DNA of 64,000 nt from Pseudomonas sp. Irchel s3h17 (GTDB lineage Bacteria > Pseudomonadota > Gammaproteobacteria > Pseudomonadales > Pseudomonadaceae), in assembly GCF_900187505.1 (NCBI RefSeq), contig NZ_FYDL01000010.1, positions 186,001-250,000 on the forward strand, written 5' to 3'. The translations under genes were made by a program, and so were the position numbers. Below are positions 27,313-36,331 of this stretch, piece after piece. Every line of letters starts with the position of its first letter. Positions within the stretch are counted from its first letter, which is position 1. Under the pieces are notes generated by a model. It was not told the DNA's origin and made no database searches. It saw only the letters and a list, made by a program, of their open reading frames with translations.

Positions 27313-28251
27313 ATGCAGCTGGTTCGAGGCCTCCACAATCTGCGCCCCCAGCATCGGGGCTGCGTCGCCACTATTGGCAACTTTGACGGTGTTCACCGTG
27401 GCCACCAGGCTATCCTGGGCCGGCTGCGCGAACGTGCGCTTGAGTTGGGCGTGCCCAGCTGCGTGGTGATTTTCGAGCCGCAGCCGCGTGAGTTCTTTGC
27501 GCCCGACACCGCGCCCGCCCGCCTGGCACGCTTGCGTGACAAGTTGCAGTTGCTGGCTGACGAAGGCGTCGACCGGGTGTTGTGCCTGGCGTTCAACCAG
27601 CGGTTGAGCAAGCTCAGCGCCGCCGGGTTCGTCGAGACCATCCTGGTCGACGGCCTGGGCGTGCAGCATCTTGAGGTCGGTGACGACTTCCGTTTCGGCT
27701 GTGACCGGGTAGGGGATTTCGATTTCCTGCAGCAGGCCGGGAAGGTTCACGGGTTTACGGTTGAAGCCGCGCAGACGGTTGAACTCGAGGGTTTGCGTGT
27801 CAGCAGTACCCAGGTGCGTAATGCCCTGGCGGCCGCTGATTTCGCCTTGGCCGAGCGCTTGCTCGGTCGTCCGTTCCGGATTGCCGGGCGGGTCTTGCAT
27901 GGGCAGAAGCTGGCGCGCCAACTGGGTACGCCGACGGCCAATGTGCAACTCAAGCGTCGTCGTGTGCCACTGTCCGGGGTCTACCTGGTCAGCGTCGACA
28001 TCGACGGCAAGACCTGGCCGGGTGTCGCCAATATCGGCGTTCGGCCAACGGTCGCAGGTGATGGCAAAGCCCACCTGGAAATTCATGTTCTAGATTTTGC
28101 CGGCGATCTGTATGACCGGCGTTTGACGGTGGTTTTCCACCAAAAGCTGCGTGAAGAGCAGCGTTTCGCCTCTCTGGAGGCGCTTAAGACGGCGATCAAT
28201 GCGGATGTCGCCGCCGCCCGTGCCTATGCCGCACCTAGCGCCCATCGCTAA
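27313..28251 (+). CDS. ribF: Bifunctional riboflavin kinase / FAD synthetase
   Basis: A 312-residue enzyme making FMN and then FAD. The N-terminal FMN adenylyltransferase half has TIGNFDGVHRGHQAI and FVETILVDGLGVQHLEVGDD; the C-terminal riboflavin kinase half has GQKLARQLGTPTANVQLK and NIGVRPTV. The ATG of MQLVRGLHNLRPQHRGCVAT gives the usual length, so I use it rather than the upstream in-frame starts. It heads the ribF-ileS-lspA-fkpB run. Confidence 0.95.
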   Translation: MQLVRGLHNLRPQHRGCVATIGNFDGVHRGHQAILGRLRERALELGVPSCVVIFEPQPREFFAPDTAPARLARLRDKLQLLADEGVDRVLCLAFNQRLSKLSAAGFVETILVDGLGVQHLEVGDDFRFGCDRVGDFDFLQQAGKVHGFTVEAAQTVELEGLRVSSTQVRNALAAADFALAERLLGRPFRIAGRVLHGQKLARQLGTPTANVQLKRRRVPLSGVYLVSVDIDGKTWPGVANIGVRPTVAGDGKAHLEIHVLDFAGDLYDRRLTVVFHQKLREEQRFASLEALKTAINADVAAARAYAAPSAHR

Positions 28252-28264
28252 TGAAGAGCCTTAA

Positions 28265-31096
28265 ATGACCGACTATAAAGCCACGCTAAACCTTCCGGAC
28301 ACCGCCTTCCCAATGAAGGCCGGCCTGCCTCAGCGCGAACCGCAGATTCTGCAGCGCTGGGACAGCATTGGCCTGTACCAGAAGTTGCGTGAGATTGGTA
28401 AGGATCGTCCAAAGTTCGTTCTGCACGACGGTCCTCCGTACGCCAACGGCACCATTCATATCGGTCACGCGCTCAACAAGATCCTCAAGGACATGATCAT
28501 CCGCTCGAAAACCCTGTCGGGTTTCGACGCGCCTTATGTTCCGGGCTGGGACTGCCACGGCCTGCCGATCGAGCACAAGGTCGAAGTGACCCACGGCAAG
28601 AACCTCACCGCGGATAAAACCCGTGAGCTGTGCCGTACCTACGCCACCGAGCAGATCGAAGGCCAGAAGTCCGAGTTCATCCGCCTGGGTGTGCTGGGCG
28701 ACTTCGCCAACCCGTACAAGACCATGGATTTCAAGAACGAGGCCGGTGAAATCCGTGCCCTGGCTGAAATCGTCAAGGGTGGTTTTGTGTTCAAGGGCCT
28801 CAAGCCTGTGAACTGGTGCTTCGACTGCGGTTCGGCCCTGGCGGAAGCGGAAGTCGAGTACGAGAACAAGAAGTCCTCGACCATCGACGTCGCGTTCCCT
28901 ATCGCCGATGAAGCCAAGCTGGCGGCCGCGTTCGGCCTGCCGTCCCTGGGCAAGCCGGCTTCGATCGTGATCTGGACCACCACCCCGTGGACCATCCCGG
29001 CCAACCAGGCGCTGAACGTTCACCCCGAGTTCAACTACGCCCTGGTCGACGTCGGCGACAAGCTGCTGGTGCTGGCTGAAGAGCTGGTCGAGTCCTGCCT
29101 GGCGCGCTACAACCTGGAAGGTTCGGTCATCGCCACCGCCACCGGTGCGGCGCTGGAACTGATCAATTTCCGTCACCCGTTCTACGACCGCCTGTCGCCG
29201 GTTTACCTGGCCGAGTACGTTGAGCTGGGCGCCGGCACTGGCGTGGTTCACTCCGCGCCCGCCTATGGCGTCGACGACTTCGTGACCTGCAAGCACTATG
29301 GCATGGTCAACGATGACATCCTGAACCCGGTGCAAAGCAACGGCGTTTACGTGCCTACGCTTGCGTTCTTCGGTGGCCAGTTCATCTGGAAAGCCAACCC
29401 GGCCATCGTCGACAAGCTGTCGGAAGTCGGCGCGCTGCTGCACACCAGCATCATCGAACACAGCTACATGCACTGCTGGCGCCACAAGAGCCCGCTGGTC
29501 TACCGCGCCACCGCGCAGTGGTTCATCGGCATGGACAAAGAGCCTGTCGAGGGCGACACCCTGCGCAAACGTGCGATCAAAGCCATCGAAGACACCCAGT
29601 TCGTGCCGGCCTGGGGCCAGGCGCGCCTGCACTCGATGATCGCCAACCGTCCGGACTGGTGCATCTCCCGTCAACGCAACTGGGGCGTGCCGATCCCGTT
29701 CTTCCTGAACAAGGAAAGCGGCGAGCTGCACCCGCGCACCGTCGAGCTGATGGAAGAAGTGGCCAAGCGTGTCGAAGCCGAAGGCATCGAAGCCTGGTTC
29801 AAGATGGACGCCGCCGAGCTGCTGGGCGATGAAGCGCCACAGTACGACAAGATCAGCGACACCCTGGACGTCTGGTTCGACTCGGGCACCACGCACTGGC
29901 ACGTCCTGCGCGGTTCGCACCCGATGGGCCATGAAGCCGGCCCGCGTGCCGACCTGTACCTGGAAGGTTCGGACCAGCACCGTGGCTGGTTCCACTCGTC
30001 CTTGCTGACCGGTTGCGCCATCGATAACCACGCGCCGTACCGCGAGCTGCTGACCCACGGTTTCACCGTCGACGAAGCGGGCCGCAAGATGTCCAAGTCC
30101 CTGGGCAACGTCATCGCGCCGCAAAAGGTCAACGACACCCTGGGCGCCGACATCATGCGCCTGTGGGTCGCGTCCACCGACTACTCGGGCGAAATAGCGG
30201 TTTCCGACCAGATCCTGCAACGCAGTGCGGACGCCTACCGGCGTATCCGTAACACCGCGCGCTTCCTGCTGTCCAACCTGACCGGTTTCAACCCGGCCAC
30301 CGACATCCTGCCGGCAGAAGAAATGCTCGCGCTGGACCGTTGGGCCGTGGACCGTACCTTGCTGCTGCAACGCGAGCTGCAAGAGCATTATGGCGAGTAC
30401 CGCTTCTGGAACGTCTACTCCAAGGTGCACAACTTCTGTGTGCAGGAGCTGGGCGGTTTCTACCTGGACATCATCAAGGACCGCCAGTACACCACGGGCG
30501 CCAACAGCAAGGCCCGTCGTTCGGCGCAAACCGCGCTGTTCCACATCTCCGAGGCGCTGGTGCGCTGGATCGCGCCGATCCTGGCCTTCACCGCCGACGA
30601 GCTGTGGCAGTACCTGCCAGGCGAGCGCAACGAATCGGTGATGCTCAATACCTGGTACGAAGGTCTGACCGAACTGCCGGAAGGCTTCGAGTTGGGTCGC
30701 GCGTACTGGGACCGGATCATGGCGGTCAAGGTCGCGGTCAACAAGGAAATGGAAATCCAGCGTGCGGCCAAGGCCGTCGGTGGCAACCTGCAAGCCGAAG
30801 TGACGCTGTTTGCCGAAGACGCACTGAGCGACGACCTGGCCAAGCTGAGCAACGAACTGCGCTTCGTCCTGATCACCTCCACCGCCAGTGTTGCACCGTT
30901 CGTGCAGGCGCCGGCCGACGCAGTGGTCACCGAAGTCAGCGGCCTCAAGCTCAAAGTGGTCAAGTCGAGCCATGCCAAGTGCGCCCGTTGCTGGCACTGC
31001 CGTGAAGACGTCGGCGTGAACCCTGAGCATCCGGAAATCTGCGGTCGTTGCGTCGACAACATCAGCGGCGCTGGCGAGGTTCGTCACTATGCCTAA
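28265..31096 (+). CDS. ileS: Isoleucyl-tRNA synthetase
   Basis: A 943-residue class I synthetase. HIGH motif HIGHALNKILKD (about residue 67), KMSKS motif RKMSKSLGNVIAPQ (about 603), CP1 editing domain containing WTTTPWTIPANQALN, and a C-terminal zinc-binding region CARCWHC...CGRC. Both zinc cysteine pairs are intact. It starts 13 bp after ribF and overlaps lspA by 8 bp, indicating translational coupling. Confidence 0.98.
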   Translation: MTDYKATLNLPDTAFPMKAGLPQREPQILQRWDSIGLYQKLREIGKDRPKFVLHDGPPYANGTIHIGHALNKILKDMIIRSKTLSGFDAPYVPGWDCHGLPIEHKVEVTHGKNLTADKTRELCRTYATEQIEGQKSEFIRLGVLGDFANPYKTMDFKNEAGEIRALAEIVKGGFVFKGLKPVNWCFDCGSALAEAEVEYENKKSSTIDVAFPIADEAKLAAAFGLPSLGKPASIVIWTTTPWTIPANQALNVHPEFNYALVDVGDKLLVLAEELVESCLARYNLEGSVIATATGAALELINFRHPFYDRLSPVYLAEYVELGAGTGVVHSAPAYGVDDFVTCKHYGMVNDDILNPVQSNGVYVPTLAFFGGQFIWKANPAIVDKLSEVGALLHTSIIEHSYMHCWRHKSPLVYRATAQWFIGMDKEPVEGDTLRKRAIKAIEDTQFVPAWGQARLHSMIANRPDWCISRQRNWGVPIPFFLNKESGELHPRTVELMEEVAKRVEAEGIEAWFKMDAAELLGDEAPQYDKISDTLDVWFDSGTTHWHVLRGSHPMGHEAGPRADLYLEGSDQHRGWFHSSLLTGCAIDNHAPYRELLTHGFTVDEAGRKMSKSLGNVIAPQKVNDTLGADIMRLWVASTDYSGEIAVSDQILQRSADAYRRIRNTARFLLSNLTGFNPATDILPAEEMLALDRWAVDRTLLLQRELQEHYGEYRFWNVYSKVHNFCVQELGGFYLDIIKDRQYTTGANSKARRSAQTALFHISEALVRWIAPILAFTADELWQYLPGERNESVMLNTWYEGLTELPEGFELGRAYWDRIMAVKVAVNKEMEIQRAAKAVGGNLQAEVTLFAEDALSDDLAKLSNELRFVLITSTASVAPFVQAPADAVVTEVSGLKLKVVKSSHAKCARCWHCREDVGVNPEHPEICGRCVDNISGAGEVRHYA

Positions 31097-31601
31097 TGCA
31101 GCGGGTCGTTTCGGACGACTGGGCTGGCTTTGGTTGAGCCTGCTGGTCCTGGTCATCGACCAGGCCAGCAAGTTCTACTTCGAAAGCTCGCTGACCCTGT
31201 ACCAGCAAATCGTGGTGATCCCCGATTACTTCAGCTGGACCCTGGCCTACAACACGGGCGCGGCCTTCAGCTTCCTGGCTGACAGCTCTGGCTGGCAGCG
31301 CTGGTTGTTCGCCCTGATCGCCATCGGGGTCAGTGCGGTGCTGGTGGTCTGGCTCAAGCGCCTGGGGCGCAATGAGACCTGGCTGGCCGTCGCCCTGGCA
31401 CTGGTGCTGGGTGGCGCGCTGGGTAATCTTTACGACCGCATTGCCCTGGGCCATGTGATCGACTTCATTCTGGTGCATTGGCAGAACCGCTGGTATTTCC
31501 CGGCGTTCAACTTTGCCGACAGCGCCATCAGTGTCGGCGCGGTGATGCTCGCGCTGGATATGTTCAAAAGCAAGAAAACCGGAGAAACCGTTCATGACTG
31601 A
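31089..31601 (+). CDS. lspA: Lipoprotein signal peptidase
   Basis: A 170-residue inner-membrane aspartyl protease that cleaves prolipoproteins. Four membrane spans. Catalytic aspartates lie in NLYDRIALGHVIDF and FNFADSAI. Family segments VIDQASKFYFE and YNTGAAFSFL are present. Overlaps ileS by 8 bp and fkpB by 8 bp. Confidence 0.97.
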   Translation: MPNAAGRFGRLGWLWLSLLVLVIDQASKFYFESSLTLYQQIVVIPDYFSWTLAYNTGAAFSFLADSSGWQRWLFALIAIGVSAVLVVWLKRLGRNETWLAVALALVLGGALGNLYDRIALGHVIDFILVHWQNRWYFPAFNFADSAISVGAVMLALDMFKSKKTGETVHD

Positions 31602-32046
31602 ACAGGTATTGGCTGAGCAACGCATCGGTCAGAACACGGAAGTCACATTGCACTTTGCATTGCGCCTGGAGAACGGCGACACGGTCGACAGCACCTTCGA
31701 CAAGGCCCCGGCGACCTTCAAGGTCGGTGATGGCAACCTGTTGCCAGGTTTCGAAGCGGCGCTGTTCGGCTTCAAGGCCGGCGACAAGCGTACACTGACC
31801 ATCGGGCCGGAAAACGCCTTTGGCCAGCCCAACCCGCAAAACGTACAGATCATCCCGCGTTCGCAGTTCCAGGACATGGAGCTGTCCCCGGGCTTGCTGG
31901 TGATCTTCAACGATGCGGCGAACACCGAGCTGCCAGGTGTGGTGAAGGAGTTCGATGACGCGCAAGTGACCATCGACTTCAACCACCCGTTGTCCGGCAA
32001 GACCTTGACCTTTGACGTTGAGATCATCGACGTCAAGGCGCTCTAA
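31594..32046 (+). CDS. fkpB: FKBP-type peptidyl-prolyl isomerase, SlpA/FkpB family
   Basis: A 150-residue cytosolic isomerase with the SlyD/SlpA-type fold: VTLHFALRLENGDTVDSTFD, GDGNLLPGFEAALFGFKAGD, then the inserted IF-type chaperone region and VTIDFNHPLSGKTLTFDVEI. It lacks the metal-binding tail of SlyD, which favours SlpA/FkpB. Usual partner of lspA and ispH. Confidence 0.9.
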   Translation: MTEQVLAEQRIGQNTEVTLHFALRLENGDTVDSTFDKAPATFKVGDGNLLPGFEAALFGFKAGDKRTLTIGPENAFGQPNPQNVQIIPRSQFQDMELSPGLLVIFNDAANTELPGVVKEFDDAQVTIDFNHPLSGKTLTFDVEIIDVKAL

Positions 32047-32065
32047 CCGACTAAGCCGGCCTTTT

Positions 32066-32165
32066 GTAGGAGCGAGCTTGCTCGCGATGATCGTTAACGA
32101 TGACGCGTATATCCTGGATAAACGCGGTGTCTTTGAGTTTTTCGCGAGCAAGCTCGCTCCTACAG
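32066..32165. repeat. REPIN, GGAGCG-GCTCGCGA type
   Basis: Arms GTAGGAGCGAGCTTGCTCGC and GCGAGCAAGCTCGCTCCTAC face each other with a ~55-nt loop. It separates fkpB from ispH. Confidence 0.85.
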
Positions 32166-32185
32166 GGCAAGACACGAGGCACAGC

Positions 32186-33133
32186 ATGCAAATCAAACTC
32201 GCCAACCCCCGTGGCTTCTGCGCCGGTGTGGACCGGGCGATCGAAATCGTCAACCGCGCCCTGGAAGTCTTCGGGCCGCCGATCTATGTGCGTCACGAAG
32301 TGGTCCACAACAAATTCGTCGTGGAAGACCTACGCGCCCGTGGGGCGATTTTCGTCGAGGAACTGGATCAGGTGCCGGACGACGTCATCGTGATTTTCAG
32401 TGCCCACGGCGTTTCCCAGGCCGTTCGCAGCGAAGCCGCAGGCCGTGGCCTGAAGGTGTTCGATGCAACGTGCCCATTGGTCACCAAGGTGCATATCGAA
32501 GTGGCGCGCTACAGCCGCGACGGCCGCGAATGCATCCTGATCGGCCATGCCGGACATCCGGAAGTGGAAGGCACCATGGGCCAGTACGACGCCGGCAATG
32601 GTGGTGCGATCTATCTGGTCGAAGACGAAAACGACGTGGCCGCCCTGCAGGTGCGCAACCCGGAGAAGCTCGCCTTCGTCACCCAGACGACCTTGTCGAT
32701 GGACGACACCAGCCGTGTGATCGATGCCTTGCGCACGCGCTTCCCGGCCATTGGTGGTCCACGCAAGGACGACATCTGCTACGCCACGCAAAACCGCCAG
32801 GATGCGGTCAAGCAACTGGCCGACGAATGCGATGTGGTACTGGTGGTGGGCAGTCCGAACAGTTCCAACTCCAACCGCCTGCGTGAACTTGCCGAGCGCA
32901 TGGCCACTCCGGCGTACCTGATCGATGGCGCCGAAGACATGCAGCGCAGCTGGTTTGATGGTGTCGAGCGTATTGGTATCACGGCCGGCGCTTCGGCACC
33001 GGAAGTCCTGGTGCGCGGCGTGATCGAGCAGTTGCATGCCTGGGGAGCCACCGGTGCCGATGAACTGGCCGGTCGCGAGGAGAACATCACGTTCTCCATG
33101 CCCAAGGAACTACGGGTTCGCTCTCTGCTTTGA
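32186..33133 (+). CDS. ispH: 4-hydroxy-3-methylbut-2-enyl diphosphate reductase
   Basis: A 315-residue [4Fe-4S] enzyme, last step of the MEP isoprenoid pathway. The three cluster cysteines are in GFCAGVDRAI, DATCPLVTKVH and ICYATQNRQDAV, and the conserved substrate motifs HEVVHNKFVVEDL, SAHGVSQAV and GSPNSSNSNRL are intact. The last 24 bp overlap the 3' end of the convergent fimT gene. Its product feeds IspB, encoded upstream in the window. Confidence 0.97.
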   Translation: MQIKLANPRGFCAGVDRAIEIVNRALEVFGPPIYVRHEVVHNKFVVEDLRARGAIFVEELDQVPDDVIVIFSAHGVSQAVRSEAAGRGLKVFDATCPLVTKVHIEVARYSRDGRECILIGHAGHPEVEGTMGQYDAGNGGAIYLVEDENDVAALQVRNPEKLAFVTQTTLSMDDTSRVIDALRTRFPAIGGPRKDDICYATQNRQDAVKQLADECDVVLVVGSPNSSNSNRLRELAERMATPAYLIDGAEDMQRSWFDGVERIGITAGASAPEVLVRGVIEQLHAWGATGADELAGREENITFSMPKELRVRSLL

Positions 33134-33658
33134 CGCTGTATCCCTCGTACACAAGGCTTGCTCGGCCTTGTCGCTGCGCAAGCTGACGCGACCGCTTCTG
33201 GACAGCACCACCTGATGGTGGCTGACCGGTTTGCCGGTCGCGCAGATGTGCAAGGTCCCGATTTGAAACCCGCCATTGTGCGAGAGTGGCTCGCCCAGGC
33301 TGCTGAAGCGCACAAAGTGCTTCACGGTTTGATTGCCGACGATCGGCAGCGGCGTGCCGGTCTGGCGCTGCAGCAACAGCGGGTTGCTGTTGTCCTGATG
33401 GCCCAGGCCGCTGATGTCCAGAATCACCCGCCAACCTTGTCCCCAGTCATCGTTCAAGCCATGCACGACCACCGCCTGATTACGCATCAGCGCCTCGGTG
33501 CGGGCGTTACGCAGGCCACTGGCAAGTGACTGCGCGGCACTCTCCCGACGTATTGATTCGGTTAACTCACTGAATGCCGGGCTGACGAGTTGCAGAACGA
33601 TCGTGGCGATTGCCAGTCCCATAAGCAGTTCGATCAGGCCGAAGCCTTTCTGACACAT
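33110..33658 (-). CDS. fimT: GspH/FimT-family pseudopilin
   Basis: A 182-residue prepilin-like protein with class III signal MCQKG|FGLIELLMGLAIATI, including Glu5 of the mature form. The rest follows the GspH/FimT layout (RRESAAQSLASGLRNARTEA and a C-terminal beta part). GGAGACTTT precedes the start. It is divergent from fimU, matching PA4549. PilD is encoded at 59390-60262 and would process it. Confidence 0.8.
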   Translation of the reverse strand: MCQKGFGLIELLMGLAIATIVLQLVSPAFSELTESIRRESAAQSLASGLRNARTEALMRNQAVVVHGLNDDWGQGWRVILDISGLGHQDNSNPLLLQRQTGTPLPIVGNQTVKHFVRFSSLGEPLSHNGGFQIGTLHICATGKPVSHHQVVLSRSGRVSLRSDKAEQALCTRDTASKQRANP

Positions 33659-33759
33659 AAAGTCTCCTTCCCTGGAGTTCGTGTGGGTGGGCCGCGAGCG
33701 CTCCCGGACAAACGTTCGGGGCGTCCGCTAGGTGTAGCCGCTGACAGCGAAGGGGCGCG

Positions 33760-34233
33760 ATGAATCGTCGTACAAAAGGTTTCACGTTGATCGAGTTGCT
33801 GGTGACCTTCGCCGTTCTAATGAGCGTGATCACCCTGGCCGCCCCTGCGTTGACTCGCGTGGTGCAGAACACCCGGGCCGATACCGAGGTCGGCGCTTTG
33901 CAGCGGGCGCTCAACTACGCCCGGTTGGAGGCGATCAACCGTTCACGCCATACGTGGGTTCAGCCAGCCACGGGCGGGAACGATTGGACCGCGGAGCTGG
34001 CGGTGTACGACAGCACAGGCATGCCGGCGAATGTATTGCGGGTTGTTCCGGCGATGAGCAGCGCAGCGACTCTGACACTAACCTCGGGAGTGGCCCGTAT
34101 CGACTTCGACGACATGGGCGGGCTGTCGGGGGTGGATGAGGCGGTGGTTATCCATTACGTATCGGGGCGCTCGAGCCGGACGCTGAGCGTGTGTTTGAAC
34201 GGACGGATTGTCGTGGGTGGAAGCTGCGGATGA
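33760..34233 (+). CDS. fimU: Type IV pilus minor pilin FimU
   Basis: A 157-residue minor pilin. Prepilin cleavage site MNRRTKG|FTLIELLVTFAVLMS with Glu5, then RADTEVGALQRALNYARLEA and C-terminal CLNGRIVVGGSCG. First gene of a tightly packed cluster; its stop overlaps the pilV start (ATGA). An AlgR-like site (33706-33715) lies upstream. Confidence 0.82.
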   Translation: MNRRTKGFTLIELLVTFAVLMSVITLAAPALTRVVQNTRADTEVGALQRALNYARLEAINRSRHTWVQPATGGNDWTAELAVYDSTGMPANVLRVVPAMSSAATLTLTSGVARIDFDDMGGLSGVDEAVVIHYVSGRSSRTLSVCLNGRIVVGGSCG

Positions 34234-34673
34234 AGAGGCTGCGTGCACAGGACGGGATGACACTGATCGAAGTGTTGGTAGCGCTGGTGATACTGGCCGT
34301 CGGGCTATTGGGGGCGGCAGCGATTCAGCTCAAGGCGCTCAAGTACACCGACAGCTCGCTGATGACCAGCCAGGCCAGTTTCATTGCCTACGACATGATG
34401 GACCGGATTCGCGCCAACTCAGGGGCCGACTACAGCATCACACCACCGACGGCGGGCAATCTGGCGCTCGCCCGGGATCAGGACCTGCATGACTTCACCC
34501 GCAACATCACCGCCTTTGGCGGTCCGACCGCGACGGGCAGCATCAGCCTGAACCAGCGGGTGTATACCATCACCATCTCCTGGGATGACTCCCGTGCCGC
34601 CGGCACCCCGGACGAGCGCCGCAGCTTTGTGTTGAGCAGCCGCGCGACCACTGACCCGGTGGGCGCGCCATGA
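34230..34673 (+). CDS. pilV: Type IV pilus minor pilin PilV
   Basis: A 147-residue minor pilin with cleavage site RLRAQDG|MTLIEVLVALVILA and Glu5. The following GAAAIQLKALKYTDSSLMTS and FIAYDMMDRIRANSG segments are PilV-like. The chosen ATG overlaps the fimU stop, and the frame overlaps pilW by 4 bp, indicating translational coupling. Confidence 0.82.
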   Translation: MKRLRAQDGMTLIEVLVALVILAVGLLGAAAIQLKALKYTDSSLMTSQASFIAYDMMDRIRANSGADYSITPPTAGNLALARDQDLHDFTRNITAFGGPTATGSISLNQRVYTITISWDDSRAAGTPDERRSFVLSSRATTDPVGAP

Positions 34674-35374
34674 AGGGCTCGTGCCGTGGATTCAGCCTGA
34701 TCGAGTTGATGGTCGCTCTGGCGATCAGCCTGACTTTAGTGCTGGGGGTGGCACAGGTCTTCATCTCGGCAAAAAACACCTACCTCAGCCAGAGCGCGTC
34801 TGCCGGGATGCAGGAAGATGCGCGTTTTGTCCTGAGCAAGATGATTCAGGAAATCCGCATGGTTGGTATGTTCGGCTGCCTGGAGACCATCGTTGATGCC
34901 AGTGCCGCCGGCGACTTCGCGGCCAACCGCGCCACGCCCATCCACTGGGATAACGCCGCGCGCCAACTGACCCTGGTGACGTCGGATGTCGGCGACCAGG
35001 GCAGTGTGCCCACCTGGACCGTGGTGTCAGACTGCCGGACCAGTGCGACGGCCTACACCCAACGTCACGCCCCGGCCGCCGGGCAGTTGGCATTGCCGAT
35101 TCGACGCCTGGATTACCGCTGGCGAGATGGCGAGATTCTGCTGACCACGAGCACCAGAACGGCGGCGCTGGTGAGTAATGTCAGTGCTTTTGATGTCAGC
35201 TTTGGCATTGCCGACAGTGCCACTGACATTGCGGTTTCCCGTTACAGCCAAAACCCCGTCGAACCGGCGCTGATCCGCAGTGTGCGGATCAGCCTGACCC
35301 TGACGGACCCGCAGCATCGCGTGCGCGATCAGACGTTCAATGTGGTTGCCGCCTTGCGCAACCGGCTGATGTAG
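34670..35374 (+). CDS. pilW: Type IV pilus minor pilin PilW
   Basis: A 234-residue minor pilin with cleavage site MKGSCRG|FSLIELMVALAISLT and Glu5. SASAGMQEDARFVLSKMIQE and a C-terminal TFNVVAALRNRLM match the PilW family. Overlaps pilV by 4 bp; pilX follows 11 bp later. Confidence 0.82.
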   Translation: MKGSCRGFSLIELMVALAISLTLVLGVAQVFISAKNTYLSQSASAGMQEDARFVLSKMIQEIRMVGMFGCLETIVDASAAGDFAANRATPIHWDNAARQLTLVTSDVGDQGSVPTWTVVSDCRTSATAYTQRHAPAAGQLALPIRRLDYRWRDGEILLTTSTRTAALVSNVSAFDVSFGIADSATDIAVSRYSQNPVEPALIRSVRISLTLTDPQHRVRDQTFNVVAALRNRLM

Positions 35375-35385
35375 AGGATATGTCG

Positions 35386-35865
35386 ATGCCGTCTGCGCCC
35401 CTAGCGACAAACGCCCAGCGTGGCATGGCGCTGCTCATGAGCCTGGTGTTTCTGTTGTTGCTGACCATGATCGGCCTGGCGTCGATGCAGAGCGCCACGC
35501 TCCAGGAAAAAATGGCCGCTGGCGTGACCTTGCGCAACCAGTCATTCCAAGGGGCGGAAGCGGCATTGCGCATTGGCGAAAGTGCGGTGCAGCACAACGG
35601 CTACCATCTGGCGGTATGCGCGAACCACATCCACTGCGCACCGCCCGCCGAGTCCTCGACGGTCACCGGCGCCGGGTTCAATTCGACCTCGGGCGTCACC
35701 TGGATCACCGCCGGCAGCGGCTTTTACGGGGTGCAGAACCTCGGTGTCAGTAAGGGGGCGGTGAATGTCCCGCTCAATACCCCGGCCACCCTGTACCGGG
35801 TCACCGCCATCGGTTTGGCCGGCCACTCGCGTAGCGTGGTAGAGAGTATCTATGCCAAATATTGA
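35386..35865 (+). CDS. pilX: Type IV pilus minor pilin PilX
   Basis: About 159 residues. The cleavage site is NAQRG|MALLMSLVFLLLLTMIG, without Glu5, as is common for tip pilins of the PilX/GspK kind. ATLQEKMAAGVTLRNQSFQG and the FQGAEAALR segment are PilX features. An upstream ATG (35380) exists, but GAGG is spaced better for this one. The 3' end overlaps the next ORF by 14 bp. Confidence 0.78.
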   Translation: MPSAPLATNAQRGMALLMSLVFLLLLTMIGLASMQSATLQEKMAAGVTLRNQSFQGAEAALRIGESAVQHNGYHLAVCANHIHCAPPAESSTVTGAGFNSTSGVTWITAGSGFYGVQNLGVSKGAVNVPLNTPATLYRVTAIGLAGHSRSVVESIYAKY

Positions 35866-36316
35866 ACCTGGGCGTGGCTGGCGTCGCGGATGGTTGGGGC
35901 TTGGCCTGGCCGCTTTCGCATGCACGTTATCCGCGTCGGATTTACCTTCGCTCTGGCAGTGCAAGGTAGTGCGGGGCATGCCCGCGGGCTACGAGGGTGC
36001 CCAGTTCCAGGTCTGGCGGGTGAAGGGCTGGGTCATGTTCAACCTTGCAGGTGTGGCCTCATCGACACCTTGTTGGCGTTATGACAGCGGCAAACCGGGC
36101 GAATCCGATGCGTTCAGCGGTAAGATGCTCGACACCAATGGCGATGGTCAGGTCGACAGCATCGACACGCCCTCCGAAGGGGTGGTCTTCATTGGTGAAA
36201 TCCCGGCACTCGACGGCGAGGCCGGCGAGAGCGAGAACGATTCCAGCGACGGTACGACCTCCCAGGCTGAACAGGCCGGTGGCAGCCGTCGAATCATGTG
36301 GCGACAAATACAGTAA
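35852..36316 (+). CDS. Short ORF at the pilY1 position, possible PilY1 internal-deletion product
   Basis: A 154-residue exported protein located exactly where pilY1 (over 1000 residues) is expected, between pilX and pilE. Residues 1-30 look like a signal peptide (WLGLGLAAFACTLSAS). The middle (VVRGMPAGYEGAQFQVWRVK) is not recognisable. Then comes a calcium-loop-like DTNGDGQVD (DxNxDGxxD), an acidic low-complexity stretch (ESENDSSDGTT) and the ending RRIMWRQIQ, which resembles PilY1 C-termini. I infer a remnant formed by loss of most of pilY1. It could also be an unrelated or PilY2-like small protein. Confidence 0.6.
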   Translation: MPNIEPGRGWRRGWLGLGLAAFACTLSASDLPSLWQCKVVRGMPAGYEGAQFQVWRVKGWVMFNLAGVASSTPCWRYDSGKPGESDAFSGKMLDTNGDGQVDSIDTPSEGVVFIGEIPALDGEAGESENDSSDGTTSQAEQAGGSRRIMWRQIQ

Positions 36317-36331
36317 GTGAGAGTTGAGGCA

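Noticed and set aside
28286..31171. A 961-codon open frame antisense to ileS
   Set aside because: It is the mirror of a high-GC, strongly codon-biased gene. Its protein has no family features, and ileS is certain on the other strand.
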